Positions 18,111-26,667 of a stretch of 64,000 bases of DNA are shown here, in pieces. Position 1 is the first letter of the stretch. Every line of letters starts with the position of its first letter. The translations under genes were made by a program, and so were the position numbers. Origin of the DNA: Marmoricola sp. GTDB lineage: Bacteria; Actinomycetota; Actinomycetes; Propionibacteriales; Nocardioidaceae. The DNA lies in NCBI GenBank assembly GCA_025965195.1, contig JAOPXK010000120.1:1-64000 (forward strand). Reading direction: 5' to 3'. The notes beneath the pieces were generated by a model. The model was not told where the DNA came from. It ran no database searches and saw nothing but the letters and a program-made list of their open reading frames with translations.

Positions 18111-18207
18111 CACGTTGTGCCGAGGAAGCTGGTGAGATTCCAGCACGGTCACGCCACTGTGACCAGTTCACGCAAGTGTTCTGGCAGTCAGGTCATCGCT
18201 CAACGTG
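18111..18207 (+). ncRNA. Cobalamin riboswitch upstream of cbtB-cbtA
   Basis: Core elements are visible: GAGGAAGCTGGTGAGATTCC, the B12 box ACGCCACTGTGA, and GGCAGTCAGG near the end. The P1 helix pairs CACGTTG (18111-18117) with CAACGTG (18201-18207). It is followed by the AAGGAG ribosome site of cbtB. Expected to switch off cobalt uptake, and possibly the whole cobG-cobH-cobIJ operon behind it, when B12 is high. Confidence 0.93.
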
Positions 18208-18253
18208 TTGCCACCATCCGCGGAACGTTGTATTCCCGAAGGAGCACTTCAGC

Positions 18254-18478
18254 ATGAGCCTGTCTTCTGCATCCCCCCTTGCTGTCCCCCTCAGCACCCC
18301 CCTCGTCACCGTCCAGGTGCGCACGGTGCTGCTGCTGGCCGGCACGGCATTCCTGGCGCTGTTGGCCTACTACTTCATCGGCGTCGACGAGGGCGCGATG
18401 TCCGTCTTCGGCAAGTCGACGATGATTCACGAGTTCTTCCACGACGGTCGGCACTTCGCCGGCTTCCCCTGCCACTGA
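18254..18478 (+). CDS. cbtB: Cobalt transporter subunit CbtB
   Basis: 74 aa with one membrane helix at about residues 26-46 and a histidine-rich C-terminal end (HEFFHDGRHFAGFPCH) that is the CbtB metal-binding signature. Works with CbtA in cobalt import. AAGGAG lies 9 bases before the ATG. It is the first gene after a cobalamin riboswitch, and cbtA follows after 27 bases. Confidence 0.93.
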   Translation: MSLSSASPLAVPLSTPLVTVQVRTVLLLAGTAFLALLAYYFIGVDEGAMSVFGKSTMIHEFFHDGRHFAGFPCH

Positions 18479-18505
18479 TCCATCCGGGCAGCGGGAGAAC
18501 TCAAT

Positions 18506-19357
18506 ATGGAGAAGAAACTCATCGGCCGCGGCGTGCTCGTCGGCGCCGGCTCTGGTCTGCTTGCCTTCGTGTTCGCGCGGATCTTCGCCGAACCGATCAT
18601 CTCGAAGGCCATCGCCTACGAGTCGGGTCGCGACGCAGCTCAGGCCCTGCTCGACAGAGCCTCCGGGATCACCCCTGAGGCCGCCGGATCGGAGATCTTC
18701 AGCCGGACGATCCAGGCCGACATCGGGCTCGGCGTGGGCCTGATCCTGCTGGGCGCCGCGATGGGCGCGCTGTTCGCGGTCGCCTACGTGATCTGCCTCG
18801 GCCGGACCGGCAGGGTCCGTCCCCGCCAGCTCTCGCTGCTCGTGGCGACCGGTGGCTTCCTCGGGATGTTCCTGGTCCCGTTCATCAAGTACCCCGCGAA
18901 CCCGCCGTCGATCGGGCACGAGGACACGATCCAGCAGCGCGGCGCGCTGTACCTGATCCTGGTGTTCTGCTCGGTCCTGTTCCTCGTGCTCGCGGTGATG
19001 CTCGGCCAGCGGCTGGGCAAGCGGTTCGGCAACTGGAACGCGAGCCTGCTGGCAGGTGCGGCGTACGTCGTGGCAGTCGGGATCGTGATGGTCATCGAGC
19101 CGTCCCTCGGGCATCTGCACAACAACATCGCGGAGTACGGCCGACACGCGACCGAGACGCCGCTGCCCCTGCGCGATCCGCACGGCCAGATCGTCTACCC
19201 GGGTTTCTCGGCGGACCTGCTGTTCTCGTTCCGGTTCTACTCCGTAGCCGCCCAGCTGATCCTGTGGGCGGCCATCGGACTGGTGTTCGCGCCCCTTGCC
19301 GAGCGCCTGCTGACCCCGGACGAGGTCCGCTCTCGCCGGGAGGCGGTCGGGGTTTGA
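18506..19357 (+). CDS. cbtA: Cobalt transporter subunit CbtA
   Basis: 283 aa with about five to six membrane helices, the first at about residues 5-24. Family features include the N-terminal RGVLVGAGSGLLAFVFARIFAEP and conserved FLVPFIKYPANPPSIGHEDTI with histidine and acidic residues between helices. Predicted cobalt importer, known only together with CbtB. The stop overlaps the TTG start of cobG, so the B12 synthesis genes behind it are translationally coupled to cobalt uptake. Confidence 0.93.
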   Translation: MEKKLIGRGVLVGAGSGLLAFVFARIFAEPIISKAIAYESGRDAAQALLDRASGITPEAAGSEIFSRTIQADIGLGVGLILLGAAMGALFAVAYVICLGRTGRVRPRQLSLLVATGGFLGMFLVPFIKYPANPPSIGHEDTIQQRGALYLILVFCSVLFLVLAVMLGQRLGKRFGNWNASLLAGAAYVVAVGIVMVIEPSLGHLHNNIAEYGRHATETPLPLRDPHGQIVYPGFSADLLFSFRFYSVAAQLILWAAIGLVFAPLAERLLTPDEVRSRREAVGV

Positions 19358-20223
19358 CCGCGCTACGCACCCGCGGTGACCTGTGTCCGGGAGTTGCCCG
19401 GCCATGGGTCGCGGCGGACGGCGCGCTGGTCCGCCTGCGCCTTGTCGGTGGCCAGATCTCCCTTGCTGCACTGGGGAAGCTAGCCGATGTCTCCTCGCGG
19501 TACGGCGATGGCGACATCCATCTCACCACCAGGGCGAACCTCCAGCTCCGGGGACTTCCCGCTGCCGACGGTCTCCTGCCGGCCGAGGTCGTCGACACGC
19601 TCGCCGCCACCGGTCTGGTGCCATCGCCGAGCCACGAGCTGGTCCGCAACGTGATGGTTTCGCCGCTGACCGGAATCTCCGGTGGGCGGGCGGACCTGCG
19701 CCCGGTCGCTCGTGCCCTCGACGCGGGCCTGTGTGCAGCGCCTCTGCTCGCGTCACTCCCGGCGCGGTTCCTCTTCGTGCTCGACGACGGTCGCGGCGAC
19801 GTGGCCGGGCGCTCGCTCGACCTCGGGCTGGTCGCGCTCTCGGCCACGACCGCGCAGCTGCGCTTCGGCTCCGCGTGGGGGCCAGTGGTCGGCCTCGGCG
19901 AGGCGCCCGCCCGGCTGTTGTCGCTGGCTCATCGCTTCCTCGAATCCCGGGGCGACGGCGCCACCGCGGCCTGGCACGTCGCGGAGCTGGACCGCCCGCT
20001 CGCCCCTGGGCAAGATCCTGATCCGCTCGCGCCCACTGCGACCGCGCCGCCGACCTTTGCGGACGTGACCCATCTCGACGTACCCGCCGGCGTGCTGACG
20101 CCGGCCCTCATCGATGGCCTGCTCGGCTCCGGCGTCGATCGGCTGGTGGTCACCCCCTGGCACGGCGTACTCCTGATCGATCCTTCGGTCGATCGTTCGG
20201 TCGATCGTTCGGGGCAAGCGTGA
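19354..20223 (+). CDS. cobG: Precorrin-3B synthase CobG (short form)
   Basis: Oxidises precorrin-3A to precorrin-3B, the oxygen-requiring step of the aerobic route. 289 aa. The nitrite/sulfite reductase ferredoxin-like half is recognisable: GDIHLTTRANLQLRG and RNVMVSPLTG. It is shorter than typical CobG (about 360-460 aa), and I see only two cysteines (LCPGV, LCAAP), so the usual four-cysteine iron-sulfur site is not evident. The start is a TTG overlapping the cbtA stop (TTGA), with GGGAGG upstream. The last codons come from a 12-bp tandem repeat (about 20182-20214) reading SVDRSVDRS. Overlaps cobH by GTGA. Confidence 0.85.
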   Translation: MTALRTRGDLCPGVARPWVAADGALVRLRLVGGQISLAALGKLADVSSRYGDGDIHLTTRANLQLRGLPAADGLLPAEVVDTLAATGLVPSPSHELVRNVMVSPLTGISGGRADLRPVARALDAGLCAAPLLASLPARFLFVLDDGRGDVAGRSLDLGLVALSATTAQLRFGSAWGPVVGLGEAPARLLSLAHRFLESRGDGATAAWHVAELDRPLAPGQDPDPLAPTATAPPTFADVTHLDVPAGVLTPALIDGLLGSGVDRLVVTPWHGVLLIDPSVDRSVDRSGQA

Positions 20224-20882
20224 CCCCGAGCCGCCCGCCCACGCGCTATGCCTACGTCGATGACGGCGCCGCGATCTACCGCGACTCGTTCGCGACGATC
20301 CGGGCGGAGGCTCGTCTCGACCACCTGCCCGCGGACGCCGAGAAGGTGGCGGTCCGGATGGTCCACGGCACCGGCCAGCCGGACCTGACGAGCGACCTGG
20401 TCATCCACCCACTGCTGGTGAGCGCTGCCCGCTCCGCGCTGGAGGCCGGAGCGCCGATCCTCACCGACGCCCACATGGTCGCCTCCGGCGTGACCCGGAC
20501 CCGGCTGCCGAAGGAGAACGACGTGGTCTGCTTGCTGCGCGACGAGCGCGTCGTCGCTCTGGCCCGAGCGTTCGGCACCACCCGCTCTGCGGCAGCGGTC
20601 TCGCTGTGGGAGGACCGGCTCGATGGAGCCGTCGTGGCGATCGGGAATGCGCCGACTGCGCTGTTCCATCTCCTCGAGATGCTGCTCGACGGTGCCCCCC
20701 GACCGGCGGCGATCATCGGTGTGCCCGTCGGGTTCATCGGGGCTGCCGAGTCGAAGGATGCCCTTGCAAGGTTGGCGATCGAGCACGGGATCGACGTACC
20801 GTTCCTGACCGTGCGCGGCCGACGCGGTGGCTCGGCGATGGCGGCGTCGGCACTGAATGCCCTCGCCCAGGAGATCGAATGA
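20220..20882 (+). CDS. cobH: Precorrin-8X methylmutase CobH
   Basis: Moves the C-11 methyl group to C-12 to give hydrogenobyrinate. 220 aa, close to the usual 210. The catalytic histidine is in VRMVHGTGQPDL, and the GAPILTDAHMVASGV and IIGVPVGFIGAAESK segments are strongly conserved. GTG start overlapping the cobG stop (GTGA); the stop overlaps the next ATG (ATGA), so cobG-cobH-cobIJ form a tight coupled series. Confidence 0.95.
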   Translation: MTPSRPPTRYAYVDDGAAIYRDSFATIRAEARLDHLPADAEKVAVRMVHGTGQPDLTSDLVIHPLLVSAARSALEAGAPILTDAHMVASGVTRTRLPKENDVVCLLRDERVVALARAFGTTRSAAAVSLWEDRLDGAVVAIGNAPTALFHLLEMLLDGAPRPAAIIGVPVGFIGAAESKDALARLAIEHGIDVPFLTVRGRRGGSAMAASALNALAQEIE

Positions 20883-22432
20883 GCGGCCTGCTGTACGGCG
20901 TCGGGCTCGGCCCCGGCGACCCCGAGCTGATCACCCGCAAGGCTGCCCGCCTGATCGCCGAGGCCGATGTGATCGCCTACCACGCAGGTGTCGGCAAGCA
21001 GTCCAACGCCCGCACGATCGCTGCCGAGCTGATCCGGGAGGGGGTGATCGAGGAGGAGCTGCGCTACCCGGTCACGACCGGCGTGACGACCCATCCGGGC
21101 GGATACGCCGGCGCGATGGCCGACTTCTACGAGGACTGCGCCACCCGGCTCGCCGCCCATCTCTCGGCGGACCGGACGGTGGTGGTGCTGGCCGAGGGCG
21201 ACCCGCTGTTCTACGGCTCGTTCATGTACCTCCACGACCGGCTCTCCGGCCGGTTCCCGACCGAAGTCGTGCCCGGCGTGCCTGCGTTCGCGGCCGCGAC
21301 CGCGGTGCTCGCCTCGCCGCTGGTCAGGCAGACCGACGTGCTCACCGTGCTTCCCGGGACGCTTCCCGAACCCGAGCTCGCCCGCCGGCTTGCGGACACC
21401 GACGGCGCGATCATCATGAAGCTCGGCCGGCGCTTCCCGGCAGTCGTCTCCGCGCTCGCCCAGGCCGGCCGCCTCGAGCACGCGATGTACGTCGAACGCG
21501 CCTCGATGCCCGCCGAGCGCTGGATGCGGGTCGTCGATGTCGACCCCGCCACCGTGCCGTACTTCTCGCTGATCGTGGTCCCCGGCGACTCGCTGACCGA
21601 CAACCCGCACGGACGGCGGATCTCGGCCGCGCTGGACCAACCGGCGCCGGTGATCGAACCAGTCGACATCCCTTCGGCCGACCAAGTCTCGGCTGAGCTC
21701 CTGGTCGTCGGGCTCGGGCCGGGCCCGGACGGCTGGCAGACACCGGAGGTGACGGCAGCGCTTGCGGAGGTCGAGCACGTCGTCGGCTATGCGCCCTACG
21801 TCAACCGCGTCCCGCAACGCGCTGGCCTCACCCGCCACGCGAGCGGCAACACGGTCGAGGTCGACCGGGCCAGGTTCGCCCTCGACCTCGCGAAGGCCGG
21901 CGCGCGCGTGGCCGTCGTGTCCGGCGGTGACGCGGGCGTGTTCGGGATGGCGTCGGCGGTCTTCGAGGCCGCCGAGGATCCGGCGTACGACGGGGTCGCG
22001 ATCCGCGTCCTTCCGGGGCTGAGTGCCGTCCAGGCCGTTGCGGCGCGAGCCGGTGCTCCGATCGGAGCGGACTTCGCCGTGCTGTCGTTGAGCGACCGGC
22101 TGAAACCGTGGCCGGTGATCGAGAAGCGGCTGCGTGCGATCGCCGAGGCCGACCTGGTGCTCGCGATCTACAACCCGGCCTCGCGATCGCGGACCAGTCA
22201 GGTCAGTGAGGCGCAGAAGATCCTGATGGAGCACCGGTCCACGGACACCGTCGTCGTGGTCGGTCGCGACATCGGTCGGGCCGAGGAGTCACTCACCGTC
22301 ACCACCCTGGGCGAGCTCGACGCCAACGCGATCGACATGAAGTGCCTGCTGCTGATCGGGGCCAGCAGCACCCGGCGTACGTCGTCGGGCCGGGTCTGGA
22401 CACCGCGCTCGGTCAGCCCCGACCCAGCCTGA
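20879..22432 (+). CDS. cobIJ: Bifunctional precorrin-2 C20-methyltransferase / precorrin-3B C17-methyltransferase CobIJ
   Basis: 517 aa fusion of two tetrapyrrole methylases. Residues 1-about 245 are CobI: YGVGLGPGDPELITRKA, VVVLAEGDPLFYGSFMYLHDRL, VVPGVPAFAAATAVL. Residues about 275-517 are CobJ: LLVVGLGPGPDGWQTPEVT, AVVSGGDAGVFGMASAVFE and LAIYNPASRSRTSQV. The same fusion is known in mycobacteria. ATG start overlaps the cobH stop. It ends only 1 base before the convergent cobM stop, with no room for a separate terminator. Confidence 0.95.
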   Translation: MSGLLYGVGLGPGDPELITRKAARLIAEADVIAYHAGVGKQSNARTIAAELIREGVIEEELRYPVTTGVTTHPGGYAGAMADFYEDCATRLAAHLSADRTVVVLAEGDPLFYGSFMYLHDRLSGRFPTEVVPGVPAFAAATAVLASPLVRQTDVLTVLPGTLPEPELARRLADTDGAIIMKLGRRFPAVVSALAQAGRLEHAMYVERASMPAERWMRVVDVDPATVPYFSLIVVPGDSLTDNPHGRRISAALDQPAPVIEPVDIPSADQVSAELLVVGLGPGPDGWQTPEVTAALAEVEHVVGYAPYVNRVPQRAGLTRHASGNTVEVDRARFALDLAKAGARVAVVSGGDAGVFGMASAVFEAAEDPAYDGVAIRVLPGLSAVQAVAARAGAPIGADFAVLSLSDRLKPWPVIEKRLRAIAEADLVLAIYNPASRSRTSQVSEAQKILMEHRSTDTVVVVGRDIGRAEESLTVTTLGELDANAIDMKCLLLIGASSTRRTSSGRVWTPRSVSPDPA

Positions 22433-22433
22433 C

Positions 22434-23189
22434 TCAGGTCGACTTCAGCCCGCGGTCGCGGGTGGGCGCGTAGAGATAGGACTCGGCAACCCGGCCCGGA
22501 TCGAGTGCCGGACCGACCAGGACCACCGCGGCCTGCTTGAGGCCGGCCGCTTCGACCTGGTCCGCGATGTCGGCCAGGGTTCCCCTGATGATCAGCTGGT
22601 CGGGCTGGGTCGCGTTGGCGACGACGGCGACCGGACAGTCCGCACCGTAGTGATCGCTCAGTTCGACGGCGAGCTCGCGGGTGCGGGTGATCGCCAGGTG
22701 CAGGCAGAGCGTGGCCCTGGTTGCGGCGAAGTTGGCAAGCTCCTCGGTCTCGGGCATCTTCGTCGAGCGCGCCTGTGCGCGGGTGAGGACGACCGACTGG
22801 GTCAGCAACGGGACGGTCAGCTCACGACCGAGAAGGGCAGCGGCCGCAGCGTACGCCGGAACTCCGGGGGTGACGTCCCACGGCACCCCGGCTGCGTCGA
22901 GGCGACTGGTCTGTTCGGCCAGCGCGGAGTACAGCGACGGGTCCCCCGAGCAGAGCCGGACCACGTCGCGCCCGGCCCGGTGAGCGCCGACCATCGCAGC
23001 AGTGATCTGGTCGAGGTCGAGCTGCTGGGTGTCGATCAGCTCCGCGTCAGCCCGGCAGTGCGAGAGCACCTCGGCATCGAGGTAGGTGCCCGGGTAGAGG
23101 CAGACGGCGGCGTTCCCCAGAAGGGAGGCGGCTCGAAGGGTGATCAGGTCGGCCGCTCCCGGGCCGGCTCCGACGAAGTGCACTGTCAT
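22434..23189 (-). CDS. cobM: Precorrin-4 C11-methyltransferase CobM
   Basis: 251 aa tetrapyrrole methylase. Typical CobM segments: VHFVGAGPGAADLITLRA, CLYPGTYLDAEVL, VVRLCSGDPSLYSALAEQ and WDVTPGVPAYAAAAALLG. The ATG at 23189 overlaps the cobL stop as ATGA, so cobL-cobM are coupled. Upstream in-frame codons lie inside cobL and are not used. Confidence 0.95.
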   Translation of the reverse strand: MTVHFVGAGPGAADLITLRAASLLGNAAVCLYPGTYLDAEVLSHCRADAELIDTQQLDLDQITAAMVGAHRAGRDVVRLCSGDPSLYSALAEQTSRLDAAGVPWDVTPGVPAYAAAAALLGRELTVPLLTQSVVLTRAQARSTKMPETEELANFAATRATLCLHLAITRTRELAVELSDHYGADCPVAVVANATQPDQLIIRGTLADIADQVEAAGLKQAAVVLVGPALDPGRVAESYLYAPTRDRGLKST

Positions 23190-24376
23190 CTGACCACCAT
23201 CCATTGCGTGACTGCCCGGGTGGGGGTCCAGCCGGTGAAGGACCCGATCGGTGCGGCGTGGTCGACCTGGATCCGGCTCAGCTCGCCACCATGTTCGGCG
23301 TACGCCGCAGCAAGAAGCGTCTCGGTCTCCAGGGTCACCCCGTGGACGACGAGTCGACCACCAGATCCCAACGCAGCAAGGCAATTCTCGATCAGTCCTG
23401 TGGCGGTCGCGCCGCCCCCGACGAAGATCGCATCCGGGGCCGGCAGGTCTTCCAGCGCGCCCGGTGCGCTCCCGGTCACGACCTGCAGCGAGGGCACCCC
23501 GAGGCGCAGCGCGTTGGCGGTGACCCGCTCCGCGCGCTCGCGGTTCGCCTCGATCGCGATGGCCCGACACGTCGGGTGCGCGCGCATCCACTCGATGCCG
23601 ATCGAGCCCGCACCGGCGCCGATGTCCCAGAGCAGCTGACCGGGCTGGGGGGACAGGCGGGACAGCGCAGAGGCCCGGATGTCCCGCTTCGTGAGCTGGC
23701 CGTCGTGCTCGAACGCCTCATCGGGAAGCCCGCCCGTCAGCGAGCCCACGACAGGACCGGCGAGCGCCAGCGCGATCACGTTGAGCCGGGAGACCTCGGC
23801 AGACCACGACGACGCGAGCCCGTCGATCCGTTGCTCATCCTCCGTGCCCAGATCGGCCAGCACCGTGATCCGGCTGGCTCCGTAGCCGGCGTCGGCCAGC
23901 AACGCGGCGACATTCGCGGGCGTCGACTCATCGGCAGAGAGGACCAGAATCCGACGACCTGGAGCCAGCGCAGCCAGGACCGCGTGCGGATCACGTCCGA
24001 CCGTGCTGACCACGGTCACGGTCTCGGACGGCCAGCGCATCCGGGCCTGGGCCAAGGCGACCGACGAGACCGCCGGGACGACCTCGACCGGCACCTTGAG
24101 CTCGATCAGGGTGCTGCCGATCCCGCTCACCAACGGATCCCCGGAGGCGAGCGCGACGACCTGCTGGCCGTCGTACTTCCAGAGCAGCGCAGGTAGTCCC
24201 TCCCGCAGTGGCGACGGCCAGGCTTCGCGGATCTGACCCTCGAGAGGAGGCAGCGTCGCCAGATGACGCGACCCGCCGAGGACGACGGACGCGCTGAGGA
24301 TCCGCTCGCGGATGGCTTCCGGCACACCGGGCCACCCATCGGCGCCGATGCCGATGACCGTGACGGCAGGGGGCAT
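23186..24376 (-). CDS. cobL: Precorrin-6Y C5,15-methyltransferase (decarboxylating) CobL (CbiE + CbiT)
   Basis: 396 aa. Residues 1-about 200 are the CbiE methylase (VTVIGIGADGWPGVPE, VVALASGDPLVSGIG); about 205-396 are the CbiT part with the SAM-binding LLWDIGAGAGSIGIEWM and PDAIFVGGGA. It adds methyls at C-5 and C-15 and decarboxylates the C-12 acetate. Start 24376 gives the standard N-terminus MPPAVTVIGIG; an in-frame ATG at 24517 lies inside the divergent riboswitch and is rejected. Divergent from the chelatase gene; its own promoter must overlap the riboswitch DNA on the other strand. Confidence 0.95.
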   Translation of the reverse strand: MPPAVTVIGIGADGWPGVPEAIRERILSASVVLGGSRHLATLPPLEGQIREAWPSPLREGLPALLWKYDGQQVVALASGDPLVSGIGSTLIELKVPVEVVPAVSSVALAQARMRWPSETVTVVSTVGRDPHAVLAALAPGRRILVLSADESTPANVAALLADAGYGASRITVLADLGTEDEQRIDGLASSWSAEVSRLNVIALALAGPVVGSLTGGLPDEAFEHDGQLTKRDIRASALSRLSPQPGQLLWDIGAGAGSIGIEWMRAHPTCRAIAIEANRERAERVTANALRLGVPSLQVVTGSAPGALEDLPAPDAIFVGGGATATGLIENCLAALGSGGRLVVHGVTLETETLLAAAYAEHGGELSRIQVDHAAPIGSFTGWTPTRAVTQWMVVR

Positions 24377-24404
24377 GGGCGAGACGATATCGTTGCCCCG
24401 GTAA

Positions 24405-24570
24405 GGCGTGAGGTGCCCCAAGAGTCCGGCTCGGTCAGCGGGCTCGCGGGGAGAATCAGGGAAGCCGGTGAAAGTCCGGCACAGGCCCGCTGCGGTGACC
24501 CAGGTTTGGCGGAGCAAGTCCTTTGGACTTGGTCAGCTGGACCGGGAAGTCCGAAGACCGGCCTCGCGCC
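24405..24570 (+). ncRNA. Cobalamin riboswitch upstream of the ChlI/ChlD cobaltochelatase gene
   Basis: The core GGGAAGCCGGTGAAAGTCC, the B12-box variant CCGCTGCGGTGACC and the 3' segment AGTCCGAAGACCGGC are clear. P1 pairs GGCGTGAGG (24405-24413) with CCTCGCGCC (24562-24570). The region is longer than the other three because of an extended peripheral arm around 24515-24550. Confidence 0.93.
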
Positions 24571-24575
24571 CCGCA

Positions 24576-24597
24576 GCGCCCGTCAACTGACGGGCGC
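24576..24597 (+). terminator. Strong hairpin after the chelatase riboswitch (expression platform)
   Basis: A 10-bp perfect stem, GCGCCCGTCA with TGACGGGCGC and a 2-nt loop, lies 6 bases after P1 of the riboswitch. No T-run follows, so it may be a terminator without U tract or a structure that controls access to the GGGAG site before the ATG at 24625. Confidence 0.6.
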
Positions 24598-24624
24598 ACC
24601 GATGGTTGACGAGCGGGAGCCTCG

Positions 24625-26667
24625 ATGCCAGTTCAGTTTCCTTTCAGCGCCATTGTCGGATCCGACGACATGGCCCTCGCGCTGGTCCTGACCACGATCT
24701 CGCCCGAAGTCGGTGGCGTGCTCGTCCGCGGCGAGAAGGGCACCGCCAAGTCCACGATGGTGCGGGCGCTGGCGTCCGTGCTGCCACCCATCGAGGTGAT
24801 TGCGGGCGACCGGTTCTCCTCCGCACCGGACGACCACGCCTCCTCTCCCGATGGTCCGTTTGGTCCCGAGGCGGACACCGAGACCCGGCCCGTGCGTCTC
24901 GTCGAGCTGCCGGTGGGCGCCACCGAGGACCGGGTGCTCGGCTCGCTGCACCTCTCGCGCGCGCTGTCCGAGGGCGTTACGGAGTACGAGCCCGGCCTGC
25001 TCGCCCGCGCGCACCGCGGCATCCTCTACGTCGACGAGGTGAACCTGCTGCACGACCACCTCGTCGATCTCCTCCTGGACGCGGCGGCGATGGGCCGGTC
25101 GACCGTGGAGCGCGACGGCGTCTCCGTGTCGCATGCGGCGCGGTTCGTCCTCGTCGGCACGATGAACCCCGAGGAGGGCGAGCTCAGGCCTCAGCTCCTC
25201 GACCGGTTCGGCCTGACCGTCGAGGTCCTCGCGCCTCGCGATCCCGCGTCCCGCGTCGAGGTCGTACGTCGCCGGATGGCCCATGACCTCGACCCCACGG
25301 CGTTCGCTGCGTCGTACGCCGAGGACGAGCGTGCGCTCACCGACCGGATCCAGTCCGCGCAGAAGCTGGTCAGCCAGGTCGCCCTCTCCGATGCCGCGCT
25401 GCTGAAGATCGCCGAGATCTGCGCCGCGTTCGAGGTCGACGGGATGCGCGCCGACATCGTGACCGCCCGGGCCGCCGTGGCCCACGCCGCCTGGCACGGC
25501 CGGACCTCGGTCATCCGCGAGGACATCCGCGCTGCTGCCCGGCTGGCGCTGCCGCACCGGCGTCGGCGCAACCCGTTCGATGCCCCCGGGATCGACGAGG
25601 ACCTCCTCGACCAGCTCCTCGGCGAGGACGACCTGCCCCCCGAGCCCGACCCACCCGACTCACCACCGCAGACGTCATCCGAAACGGCTCCTCCCGCGAC
25701 CGAAACCGATGACGCCCCGACCGACCCACCCCGGACGTCATCCGAAACGGCTCCTCCGGCGACCGAGTCGAATGACGTCAGCCCGGGGCCGGAGGGGGCA
25801 GGGCCGGGCTCAGCGAACGATGGGAGCACCGTCGCAGCGGCCCAGCCCTATCGCCCTCGCCTGTTCACGGTCGGCGGCACGGGCACGGGGGAAGCCGGTC
25901 GCCGCAGTCGCGCGGTGACCGAGTCGGGCCGTCGGATCGGCGCCACCGCGGCAACCGGGCAGGGCGGCTCGATCCACCTGACGGAGACGGTTCGGGCTGC
26001 GGCGCCGTACCAGCTGGCAAGGGGGCGTACGTCGGGCCGGCTGATCTTCGACAAGGCCGATCTCCGGATCGCGACCAAGGAAGGGCACGAGTCGAACCTG
26101 ATCCTGTTCTGCGTCGACGCGAGCGGATCGATGGCCGCGAGGAAGCGGATGGAGCAGGTGAAGGCGGCGATCCTGTCGTTGCTGCTCGATGCCTACCAGC
26201 GGCGCGACAAGGTCGGGCTGATCACCTTCCGCGGCTCGGACGCGGACCTGGCACTGCCGCCGACGAACTCGGTCGACATCGCTGCCTCTCGCCTGGAGCT
26301 GCTCCCTGCAGGTGGGCGCACTCCTCTGGCCGAAGGCCTGCTCAAGGCGGCCGACACCATCCGGCTCGAGCGGATCCGTGACCCGCGCCGCCGGCCGCTC
26401 CTGATCGTCGTCACCGACGGGCGAGCCACCCACGGCCCGGATGCGGTCGCCCGCTCGCATCAGGTCGCCGTCCACCTTGCCGGGCAGGGAACCGCCTCGC
26501 TGGTCATCGACTGCGAGACCGGGCGCTTCCGGATGGGGCTGGCCTCGCAGCTGGCCGACCGGTTGATGGCGGAGTACGTCCCGGTTGGCGAGGTCAGCGC
26601 GAGCGCGTTGACGGCAGTGGTCCGCGGAGTCCGCGACGCCCGCGACGCCCGCGAAGGAGCAGCCTGA
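24625..26667 (+). CDS. Fused ChlI/ChlD-type cobaltochelatase ATPase subunit
   Basis: 680 aa. Residues 1-about 335 form the AAA+ ChlI domain with Walker A GEKGTAKST and Walker B ILYVDEVNLL. A Pro/Thr/Glu-rich linker covers about 336-460. The C-terminal VWA (ChlD) domain carries the MIDAS motif DASGSMA. In actinobacteria this protein replaces CobS and CobT as the ATPase partner of CobN, inferred here from the cob context and absence of chlorophyll genes. The linker contains two copies of a 46-bp palindromic repeat read as TSSETAPPATE. Riboswitch-controlled; TGATG overlap with cobO. Confidence 0.92.
   Translation: MPVQFPFSAIVGSDDMALALVLTTISPEVGGVLVRGEKGTAKSTMVRALASVLPPIEVIAGDRFSSAPDDHASSPDGPFGPEADTETRPVRLVELPVGATEDRVLGSLHLSRALSEGVTEYEPGLLARAHRGILYVDEVNLLHDHLVDLLLDAAAMGRSTVERDGVSVSHAARFVLVGTMNPEEGELRPQLLDRFGLTVEVLAPRDPASRVEVVRRRMAHDLDPTAFAASYAEDERALTDRIQSAQKLVSQVALSDAALLKIAEICAAFEVDGMRADIVTARAAVAHAAWHGRTSVIREDIRAAARLALPHRRRRNPFDAPGIDEDLLDQLLGEDDLPPEPDPPDSPPQTSSETAPPATETDDAPTDPPRTSSETAPPATESNDVSPGPEGAGPGSANDGSTVAAAQPYRPRLFTVGGTGTGEAGRRSRAVTESGRRIGATAATGQGGSIHLTETVRAAAPYQLARGRTSGRLIFDKADLRIATKEGHESNLILFCVDASGSMAARKRMEQVKAAILSLLLDAYQRRDKVGLITFRGSDADLALPPTNSVDIAASRLELLPAGGRTPLAEGLLKAADTIRLERIRDPRRRPLLIVVTDGRATHGPDAVARSHQVAVHLAGQGTASLVIDCETGRFRMGLASQLADRLMAEYVPVGEVSASALTAVVRGVRDARDAREGAA
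25671..25716. repeat. 46-bp palindrome-ended repeat, copy 1 (chelatase linker)
   Basis: GACGTCAT, a 30-base spacer, then ATGACGCC (one mismatch from ATGACGTC). Nearly identical to copy 2, which starts 63 bases downstream, and related to the copy at 63490-63535. Confidence 0.75.
25734..25779. repeat. 46-bp palindrome-ended repeat, copy 2 (chelatase linker)
   Basis: GACGTCAT, 30 bases, ATGACGTC: perfect 8-bp ends. Same total length as the intergenic copy at 63490-63535; counted by eye, 33 of 46 positions agree with that copy in reverse orientation. Confidence 0.75.
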
